In this document: one piece after another, positions 55,760 to 64,000 of the stretch | Layout of the letters: each line of letters opens with the position of its first letter | How positions within the stretch are numbered: the first letter of the stretch is position 1 | Notes under the pieces: model-generated | Database searches by the model: none | The model's input: only the letters and a program-made list of their open reading frames with translations | Told to the model about the DNA's origin: nothing | Position numbers and translations under genes: made by a program | NCBI GenBank assembly: GCA_963573305.1 | Contig: OY754335.1 | Span: forward strand, 47,327,985-47,391,984 | Length of the DNA: 64,000 bases | Direction: 5' to 3' | DNA from: Pyrrhosoma nymphula | Taxonomy: Eukaryota; Arthropoda; Insecta; Odonata; Coenagrionidae

Positions 55760-56555
55760 CGTTCCAGACAACGCAGCATATCAGAAGCTCAAGCCTACCT
55801 CTAAAGGCCGTTTTACACGATGAAAGATTTTGTACAAACGGATGTACGTGAGATTGTACATTTGTCTCAACGAAATTAGAACAGGTTTTATTTTCCGTTC
55901 AGGCATTGAGACATTCGCACAAGCGTTCATACCAAGGAGAGTAGTCCTCTACTCTCCTTGGTTCATACAATTGACCACTTTACACGTTACATTTTGCCTC
56001 ATGCAAGAGTTCACGGAAGTTTGTACAAACAAATGTACCGTGGAAAACGGCCTTAAGGGGCGACCAACGTAGTGTCCTTAGCATCCTGAGCAGAATATAC
56101 GGATGTCAGCGATCGATAATAACCATCGAATGATAAGTGGGGAATGTTGCCTCATTTGCACCGTAAAGAAGGACTGTCTCCTAGAGGCGATGTCGTTAGA
56201 GTGTGAAATGTGACAACAGTGGTTCCCATAGCACTCTACACTCAACGATCTTTAAGTTTCGTAATTGGCACTATGACCTTTCTAAGAGAAACTAATCTCG
56301 TTTGACTACTCTCGTTTGACTATAGCGCACATCCTTCCAGACAACTCAACGTATCAGAACCTCAATCTACATTTTAGGGAACGTCCAACGCAGTGTTTTA
56401 CATCCTGAGCAGAATTTAGAGATACCAGCGGTCGATGGCTATCGAATGATAATGGCGAATGTTGCTACATTTGCACCATAAACAATCAGCGACTCCCGGA
56501 GCCGAAGTCGGTAGTGTGTGGAATGTGGCAACAATGGATCCCATAGCACTCGACA
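55760..56555. repeat. Tandem duplication; first unit carries a MITE
   Basis: Unit 1 (55760-56240, minus the MITE) and unit 2 (56330-56555) share 'ttccagacaac.caac..atcagaa.ctcaa', then 'ccaacg.agtgt', 'atcctgagcagaat', 'atcgaatgataa', 'catttgcacc.taaa' and 'cccatagcactc.acact'. Non-coding. Confidence 0.75.
55805..56053. mobile_element. PIF/Harbinger-like MITE (TAA-flanked)
   Basis: TAA at 55802-55804 and 56054-56056; arms AGGCCGTTTTACACG and, inverted, AGGCCGTTTTCCACG, then GTACAAAC motifs on both sides. A perfect 14-bp-arm hairpin (ACCAAGGAGAGTAG) lies in the centre at 55931-55962. The second unit of the surrounding duplication lacks the insert. Confidence 0.82.
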
Positions 56556-56564
56556 CTTAGGCCC

Positions 56565-56700
56565 AGTTTCACCAACAAAGATAATACTCCCTGTTACTGG
56601 AGTTTACGAAAACTCGGATAAAATAATTATCCCAGTAATCTGTTGAACGTGTTTCACCAACGTCATTATTATCCGAGTTTTCGAAAACCGAGATTATTGA
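56565..56700. repeat. Inverted repeat with 'gtttcaccaac' motifs
   Basis: 'gtttacgaaaactcggataa' (56601) is inverted at 'ttatccgagttttcgaaaac' (56667). GTTTCACCAAC occurs at 56565 and 56651. It looks like a MITE end whose partner was not found. Confidence 0.5.
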
Positions 56701-59439
56701 AAGAAACCCTTTGGATTGTAAATTTTTCATACTTCTCTCGTCAGGAAAAGAAAATACGGTATCCATCCGCATAATTACTGACAAGAGCGTGGTTTAAAGG
56801 GAAGGGTATTCTCTCATCTGTAGATTACTTTACAATTAAACGTTAGATTTTGTAAGTTTTGTATAATTTCCGGCACTCATCGCGTATGGTTGCTTTAATC
56901 ACAAAGGTAGTTTTTGCAATTTCATGAAAAATCAATTGATATTGATGAGGTGAGGAATATATGGTGTATATTCTACAGTCTAGATTGTATTTACCCAATT
57001 ACACCTTACTGTAATATCCCAGGAAATTCTTATCAAACATTTCATTATTTTCGTTTTGAAACAGGCAGATGATAATTCTTTCCATATCTCTGGCAATATT
57101 ACAGATTTACCTATACTCACTGGAGCGACCCTGGATTACGTTTCTGTTCTATGATGGAGCTTAAATCACAAATGATGGCACAACAAGTGCAACAAATGCT
57201 CGGATCATACTATGATGTTTGAAATAAAAACACACCAGACCTGCACTAGACTTTTTCCGGGGAAAAAACAATCTTTCTTCTACTTGAGCTTCATAGCAAC
57301 CAATATAAACAGTATATTATTTCAGAGCCTACACTTGTAAATGGCCAAAATAATGTGATTATTATAATGCTTTACCATCAATGTTACATTTTGCAAATAA
57401 CACGTAATGCACTGATGATAACATGAGCATGCCTTACCTGTATGAAAAGGGGGGTACACGACCGTCGGGTGGCCAATCTAGCTATAATTTTATGATTCGG
57501 TAGTTCATGATTAATAATTCAATATGCTGAAGCGAGACAACGAACCTCCTGTAATCTTTTTTAGAAAAAAGCATTTAAAAATCGTAAAAAGCATGAATAA
57601 AAAATCCTAGAAGCAGGCAAAGCAGAATGATTGCTGGCTACACGAAATAATGGAGAACGCATTCGGAGTGATTAGTTAATGTGTACTGTTCTTCCACATC
57701 CTATTCTCGGGTACGAAATTCAGAGCTTTCCAAAATTCAATCTGATCCTTTGGTGTAATGTGGATTACACCAGTGGTGCAGACCAGACCGCACAGTTTTC
57801 CATCCATGTGATGGAAAACTGTGGTCCTCTTGGCGCCATTCGTTAAGCGTAGGCTAATGCCGACGCCGAGTTGCTATCCACAGTTTATCTTCTGTCCCCA
57901 ATCCCTAGCTGATCCATTCTCAATTCCCAATGAAAGCATAAGCAGTCTTTAGGGTGGATTTCACCCCCAATTACGTATTAAAATGACATTATTCTGCCCC
58001 CCCCCCCTATAAATGATAAATTACCATTGCAATATCCTAATATATATTTTAATATAAAAAATAAATATGGAACCGCCTTTGAAAAGGCTTCTTCAGCCCT
58101 GGCTCCAATCCCTACCCTGTTAACGACTCAATAATTTAAAAAAATTGGCTACAAATATTTTTTATTGAAGTAACGATGATAATAACACAATACATGATAA
58201 CAATAACACAATACGGGTGTCATTATCACACTCGTGCATTCTGAAACCAGTAAGGACTACCACCTTTTCCTAAGCCAATAATGCCTTGATTACATTTTTT
58301 TAGATGAGTATGACTGGAGAGAGCATGAAGTGTATGATGACGTTATTCAGAAAAGAACATTCGCTGCAAGGAGTGAAGACTAGGATTTTTTTCAATGGAA
58401 AGAAATGTGGAGGGGCAGCCTTAAGCCGAGTAAAAATATAAACCACGAGCTAAGTACTTATTGTTAGAAGCTTTTCGTTGCTGCGTTGAACTCAAAGCGA
58501 ATTCAAAGGCCACCATAATGACTCCTCACAGTTAACGAAGATTCGGCCGCCAGGCGTCTCTGACCGCAGACTCGTGCACGGAGCCAATAGGGGAAAGAGA
58601 AGAAGAGAGTGGGGACTGCGTGAAGGAATGACGTCATCGAGCTATTATGCATTTTCATACGCCAAGTAGGCGTTGCATCCACTGAATTACGAGATGGACT
58701 AGTCCCACCTTAGCGATTGCCTACGAGTGACCACCATTTATCATCGCTGACCGGCTTAAGTGTCTCATATAGCACCGTAATGATGTGTAGTGCGGGCTTT
58801 TCCTCCCTAGAAAAGCTCTGCATCACAGGCTAGTAAAGGGTTTAGAACTAGAAATCAGGGCTGTGGTGAAATCGATGTAATGATATGCGATTTTTCATTT
58901 TTCTGGCACCTATTTTGATTATTTTTACGAATGCATTGTAATTATATCTGCATGTGAAAATAAAAAGAGTCGCAGATTTCCAAAACCAAGGCTGCCTCTA
59001 AAATTTCGCTCCACACCCAGGCTCACAATTTTTCTATCACTAGCAAAAATAGGCGAAAAGCCTACTGTAGCGGAAAATATCCCAAAAGTTGTGTAATTTT
59101 TATGTAGTAACTGTAGTTCAGACTTTTTATGAATTATGAATATCTTACTATGTATCAATACATATCCAACTATGTATCAATAGTTCTCGTGCCCTACACC
59201 CTTATTTATGAAATCTAAGGATGTATATCACTTGAGACCTTCGCCTCCTATGTCCTACTTCCGTTTGGTTACAATCAATTCTATTATATCTTTAAGCAAA
59301 CTACTCTGTATCGTATCGCATTCTCGTTTGGTTTGCTTCCTCTTCAATCTTTCAGTGTTCCTTTTTTATAATATATTCTCCTTTTCCATTCATCTCTCAT
59401 CTATATCAGTACCATGCCACAAAAACACAAGGTTTCTGA
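56701..59439. other. Unassigned; one decayed PLE-type end at 58060-58115
   Basis: Minus strand near 58080-58102: CUGAAGA, A, GCCUUU-UC-AAAGGC hairpin, then GGUUCC where GAAAC should be, so a hammerhead-like end that lost its last box. The rest has no recognisable gene. Confidence 0.4.
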
Positions 59440-59660
59440 TGAAGGATTTCAGGCTTTCCCGGCGAAGATTTATGTCAGCGATCTTTCGAGGTTTACATCT
59501 TTACGGAGCTGACCTACCCATGGGGTATATATTGACTTCCACCTCTAGTCAAGGCACTCACCTATCCCCTGAGGACGATGCTTGTGTCGAGCATCGAAAC
59601 GTTGGCCGCCATGGACCTAACTACCCGGTGTAAACCGCGAAAGGTCGCTGACACACGGTT
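59440..59660 (+). repeat. PLE terminal repeat
   Basis: Contains 'aggctttcccggcgaag' (59449), the inverse of 'cgccgggaaagcct' at 12669, then the hammerhead-like motif and a trailing 'cggtgtaaaccgcgaaagg'. A frame over 59208-59633 crosses it but shows no PLE protein. Confidence 0.55.
59563..59612 (+). ncRNA. Hammerhead-like ribozyme motif
   Basis: CCC, CUGAGGA (59569-59575), one extra C, GAUGCU-UGUGUCG-AGCAUC perfect 6-bp hairpin, GAAAC (59596-59600), GUU, GG. ACGU could form a tiny dimeric stem III and CC/GG a minimal stem I. All core boxes are intact. Confidence 0.6.
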
Positions 59661-60599
59661 TCTGCGTTCTACATTGAGATGGAAAACGACAACAGAAATC
59701 CTATAAATTTAGAAATATGTAAGTGGCATGTGTGACGCCGTTACATGACGGCCAATATTGCTCTTAGATAATTTTAACTTTTTTGTTCTAATTGTGTCGG
59801 TTGAATTTAGGTGAAATCTCACATACACACCATCATATTTGATACATTTATACAGAATAAATCTTCGATACATTTATAAAGAAGAGAAATTTCTTGGCAG
59901 ATTTAAACACGGACATTCATTTCCGCTCACGTAAGTGGTAGTTTTCAGGCCATTATTTATATTTAGGAATTATCGATAGACACACTGAATTAGAGTATAA
60001 TTCTGATATCGAGGGGGTGGATACCGATGATACTTCTTATACTCCCTCCCACGATATTGTAGGCTGATTTTGCCGCTCAGATGAAATACGAAAAACACTC
60101 TTGGATTCAACAATATAAAAATGCATGCACGACTTCCTTCCAATGATAGAATTGCCATAAAAAACTCAAGGGTAGGTGCCCAAAGAGTTTAAATAGATTT
60201 CCTTAATTACATTCAGTCATTACTCCCACGAGCGACACACATTTTCACACTATTTGGTACTTATAGAAAACTGGCATCACCTACTATTTGCGCAATAGAT
60301 GCCTATCAGGCATTTACAAATCAAAATTTTAAAATTCCTACTAGTGTGTCTTTAAAATTATTTTCCATTCCATTCTGAAGTTAATGCATTAGTATGATTA
60401 AACGTTGCCGTCAGTTTAGTGAATGTAAACCATTAATAAATCGCTGTCCGACTCTCTTATTCTGTTCTCTCAGCCAATATTTTCCTCGCGTCACTTATTC
60501 TCGATGGTGCGCCTTTAAATCTCTTGTCACTGCTTAATAAGACGTCGTGCTTATTTTTTTCTGACCTGAAATTAGCCAAAAAACGCAAAGTTTTGAGCA

Positions 60600-60800
60600 T
60601 TGAAATCAGCGTCATTAAGTCGGAACTCGAGTCGAGATCCATTCTCAGGGCTGATCAGCCTGGGGATGGATCTCGACTCGAGTTCCGAAACGTCGGCAGC
60701 AATGAGAGAAGTGACCCGGTGGCAAACCCGAATAGCCTTCAATGACGCTATACGCCGGGAAAACATCATACTTAAAGTTAGCAGAGGTTTTCGCCATTTT
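60600..60800 (+). repeat. PLE 3' end with 69-bp palindrome
   Basis: 60620-60642 and 60666-60688 are perfect 23-bp inverse arms (TCGGAACTCGAGTCGAGATC...) around a loop that itself holds GGCTGATCAGCC. The stretch after it ('gacccggtggcaaacccgaa', 'acgccgggaaaaca') matches 12625-12690, the 3' end of a PLE family. Confidence 0.75.
60659..60697 (+). ncRNA. Hammerhead-like motif in the palindrome
   Basis: CUGGGGA (one change from CUGANGA), one extra U, GGAUCUC-GACUC-GAGUUCC hairpin, GAAACGUCGG. The inverse arm carries CUGAGAA, U and the same hairpin but no GAAAC. Reduced activity is expected from the changed A. Confidence 0.45.
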
Positions 60801-60904
60801 TTGTTTTTTTTTGTTTGAGTTTTGATCATCTGTAGGCGGAAGTTCAGGGAATACCACCCGAGTATTTTTAGGAACTTTAAGTTTTATTTGTGGTATCATC
60901 GAAG

Positions 60905-61225
60905 AATGGTGAAGAGCAAATGGACAGAGAGAATTATCAATGAAAAAGTCTTACGAATAGTTTCAGTTCAAAGAAGAACTTACATATTTTGAAAACTCTG
61001 AGAAGAGGAGACCAAATTATTGTGCATATTTTTCGGCACAATAGCCTGTTGAAAACTATAGTGGAAAGAGAAACGAATGGGTAGCATAACAGAGGAAGAC
61101 CAAGAATGGAATACTTCAAACAAATTATGAAGGTTGTAAAGTAAAAAATTATGTAGGAATAAAATCTGTTGGCTGTTAGGATAGCGGAGTGGAGAGCTGG
61201 AGCAAACCATTCTTCGGGTTTATGA
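60905..61225 (+). pseudogene. RTE-like LINE C-terminal remnant and tail
   Basis: Reads MVKSKWTERIINEKVLRIVS, RRGDQIIVHIFRHNSLLKTI, VERETNG, RGRPRMEYFKQIMKVVK and ends in GATGACGATGAAAG tail-like text. Several stops. This best preserves the part after the RT (KWTERITNEE, GHILRHNSLLKT, GRPRMEY) that is damaged at 47.1 kb. Confidence 0.7.
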
Positions 61226-61885
61226 CTAGTGATGACGATGAAAGTATTTTTTTAATGCAGTCATCCAACCAGTGTAATGCTATGTAATTTTCAAAAATAC
61301 TCAGTCCTCGAAATTGAGGGTATATATTGTTTACCATTATAATATGAGGTTTAGTTGAGAGCCCCTCCAATCTCCATGTCACTCGTCCCCGCTATGGATA
61401 CATGTTAAAAAAATGAAGGATTTAGAAAGAAATGGAACGCAAGTACCCCGAGTCCAGTTTATTCTCTGGGGAGAAGGACTTGCATTACGCAACTCCGTGC
61501 TCCACCGGAAATGCAAATAAATATGTAGTAGCAGTTTCGACGAAAACCTGGCTACTTTTAGTGGCAGTTCATTGCTTGAAGTTTGTCTCGTGTTATGGGA
61601 TGGCAAATATGCTACACATCAACACAAAAATCAATAGATATCTATGCTTTGAACTTTTCCACGCTAAATATTTATTAGTTTTCATTAATTTTGACAGTTT
61701 AAAGTCATTTTCAAGGTAGTGTCCTAATAAATGTTGGTCACAAATTTGGCTGGTGGATACTTAGTTAGCGTGAAAAGTGCAGTTTAATATCAACGTGCGA
61801 TATTTGTATGTTGTGCTACCTTTAACCGTTATGTATCCTAGTCATATCCAAAGGAACTGATGATTATTGGCCTGGCTTCCAATAA
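61226..61885. other. Unassigned
   Basis: A 95-codon frame at 61432-61719 has no signature. Confidence 0.4.
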
Positions 61886-62365
61886 TGCCTCGTCTACACT
61901 ACAGGTGTACTTAAGTAGGGTGTACTTAGGTGAAGCATTTAAATGCAGGCGAGCGTCTACACACAGATATTATATCTACCTCAGCGCTACCAGGTGTTAA
62001 TGGAAAGAAATTTGCATCGCGCAGAATTATATGCCCGAGAAGTAACTTAAGACATTTTTAGACTCTTATAACCCCATAAATAAATGTTATCGAAGAATAA
62101 CGCCCTCAAAATTACTCAACTCCTCATATAAATGATGCAAAACATGTATGAGGTGTATGATTATCGAAAATCTTCGACCTATCGATGACGAGACTTCGAT
62201 CACCTTGACGGCACACTATCGATATCATCCAAGTCCACTTAAATGGGAGTCCCCTGGTCCAATTAAGTGGACCCGTTACTTATGTGGTGAGAGGGCGTCT
62301 ACACGGCGTACTTAAGTAAAACCTGCACTTAGGTGTACGCTTAAGTGGTCAATGTAGATGCGGCA
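61886..62365. mobile_element. PIF/Harbinger-like MITE (TAA-flanked)
   Basis: TAA at 61883-61885 and 62366-62368. Ends TGCCTCGTCTACACT and, inverted, TGCCGCATCTACATT, with repeated GTACTTAAG / CACTTAGGTG motifs on both sides. No transposase. Confidence 0.75.
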
Positions 62366-63599
62366 TAACTTCTGAACTCTAATCAAGTGTGAATTTAATA
62401 GCGCATTGTGGGGTTGCATTGAGAGTAGCTGCTCCGGAAGTAAGCACTCGAATGGGTGGTATCAGACTACCCTGCTTGCAAATCAGGCCGCGGTCTTGGC
62501 CTCGTCGGCTTCCGCTTACTTAATGAAGTGGATTGACCGGGGGACCGTGATTCACGGGCAGGGAAACGTCAGCAGCATCGCTGCCGAGTCTAGCCATCTA
62601 AGTAGAAGGCATTTTTGTATTACTATTGTATAATGGCATTTTTTGTATTATTTGAAGCAAACATTAAACTGCTGGGTTTGCAAACTTAAACTGCAAACTA
62701 AGTGTAGGCTTGTAGCGCGCGAGGAGTATTTATGGTCATATCGCACAACTAAAACCCTATCACTATAGACATTATAATTTAATAATAAGTACTTACAATT
62801 ATAGAATTTGTTATTAAATTTCTCGGTAGAAAAAGAGATTAAAATTACAAAATTCTGTTATGGAGTGCAGCCTCAGTGCGCTTTGCATGAGCCTGCAATT
62901 GATGAAATCTAGATGCATGGTATTATTTTAGTCTTACTAGGGAACCGAAATATATATATATATATGGTGCTACGTACTAATGCTATGAATCATAGCTTTA
63001 CTACAGGAGTGTAACAGTGGCTATTACATTATTTTATCGAAAGTTCATGTAACATCTCTTTGGACAAAAAAACTATTCGGGGAATAATTGAGCGAGAAGG
63101 CTACTGTTTTCAATAGTGGCGTAGCAGAACTTACATATTACCTTTGGTGTGTATTGAAAGCAAGTGCTTGATTACTTTTAAAAATTATCATTCATATCTC
63201 TGTATCAATGTGAAGCAAAGATGAAATATTTATTTTAGAATTGCACTAGGTGAATTGTTCTCAGTTTGAAAGAATTCGTCCCTTAGAAGTACACAGATTC
63301 CCCTCCCACATCTCTCCTGGGTAGCCTATAATGAAGTAGAGCATTCCAGAAAAAGATTATAATCTTTCATGTAAAATTATTTGTGCAAATCCACTATTTT
63401 TATGTTGATATATTGATATATTTTTAAATATATTTTGACGTAAAAAGTCGTAACTCAAAGAATATTAGGAGGGGCTAAATAGGAAGGAGGGGCTATTAAT
63501 AGGAAAGAACTAATTGCAGATATTTAGTGAATACATTAAGAATGAATGGAAATGTTGATGAAGTTGTTGAAGATAAAGATTGCATTTTTCAACTAAAAT
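62366..63599. other. Unassigned; (TA)n at 62950-62965
   Basis: A 75-codon frame at 62406-62633 shows no domain. A short (TA)8 microsatellite lies at 62950. Confidence 0.4.
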
Positions 63600-63685
63600 A
63601 AATTTATGTCACGACTAGTTTCGTTGCTGTACATGATGCTCAATGGACTTAAATATGACTCGAAACGTCGAAACTAGTGAAATGA
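63600..63685. repeat. PLE-type terminal palindrome, partial
   Basis: CACGACTAGTTTCG (63611) is inverted at CGAAACTAGTGAA (63667). 'gactcgaaacgtcgaaac' has two GAAAC boxes with ACGT, as after stem II in the other termini, but no CUGANGA box precedes it. Confidence 0.4.
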
Positions 63686-64000
63686 ATTTCATTTAGTAGG
63701 CAACTGCAATATTTAACCCCATAGTTATGGAATAGTGCCATCATACCATCATCAAGACGATGTCAGTTATATTTATATTTGAATGGATTACTTACATTTG
63801 TGGAATTCGATCAAACATTCGCATGATGGCTTATATGATCTTTGGACAAATCTAAGCAGAAAGTAAGTTCATGAGATGGAAACGTACGTCAATAGGGGTT
63901 CGGATACGCCCTGAGTATTCCGTGTGCAAAAATATGCAATGAATGCCTTCGCCTGTCTTCCCTATCTCAGCTGCCGTTTCGGGATGTGTATATTGGACCC
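63686..64000. other. Unassigned
   Basis: Nothing recognised before the window ends. Confidence 0.4.

Noticed and set aside
59208..59633. 141-codon frame spanning the 59.5 kb terminus
   Set aside because: It runs through the hammerhead-like motif and shows no PLE or other protein signature.

Overview
The window looks like repeat-dense, AT-rich nuclear DNA from a eukaryote, most probably an arthropod. The evidence is the content: Penelope-like elements (PLEs) with GIY-YIG endonucleases, Jockey-like and RTE-like LINEs, tRNA-derived SINEs, a mariner remnant, hAT-, PIF/Harbinger- and piggyBac-like miniature elements, a Helitron end and a Ty3/Gypsy LTR retrotransposon. I found no convincing host exon, no rRNA or tRNA gene, no operon and no CRISPR array. 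The species cannot be fixed from sequence alone.

Layout. 1-7.2 kb: a hAT-like MITE, a LINE 3' end with an (ATT)n tail, PLE debris, a SINE, a Helitron 3' end with a broken Pif1-type helicase, and a palindromic PLE-type terminus. 7.2-11.5 kb: mostly unassigned AT-rich sequence. 11.5-16.9 kb: a PLE GIY-YIG gene fragment, a LINE split by a 1.3 kb TIR element, and a palindromic element with inverted hammerhead-like motifs. 17-21 kb: a 2 kb TIR element containing a nested MITE, then a mariner deletion derivative. 22.9-25.5 kb: several LINE fragments. 26.9-33.3 kb: the PLE-rich core, with a nearly intact PLE (RT plus GIY-YIG, minus strand) flanked by 244-bp inverted repeats. 39.5-44.2 kb: a complete, young Ty3/Gypsy element (1347-codon gag-pol, 173-bp LTRs differing at one seen position, 5-bp target duplication). 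47.1-51.0 kb: an old RTE-like LINE hit by three later insertions. 52.8-62.4 kb: hAT-like and three TAA-flanked MITEs, tandem duplications and more PLE termini.

The most interesting signal is a series of about a dozen hammerhead-ribozyme-like motifs on both strands. Each has a CUGANGA-type box, a hairpin and GAAA, followed in several cases by a short palindrome suited to dimeric stem III. Most sit at PLE ends, often as inverted pairs, and nearly all have one extra nucleotide between CUGANGA and stem II. Hammerheads in PLEs, including short-stem-III forms acting as dimers, are known; the consistent extra nucleotide and inverted pairing across unrelated families here deserve testing. Other highlights are a hAT-like element filled with ATCGAT motifs, a MITE insertion proved by an unoccupied paralogous site 0.5 kb away, and deep nesting in the LINE at 47-51 kb.
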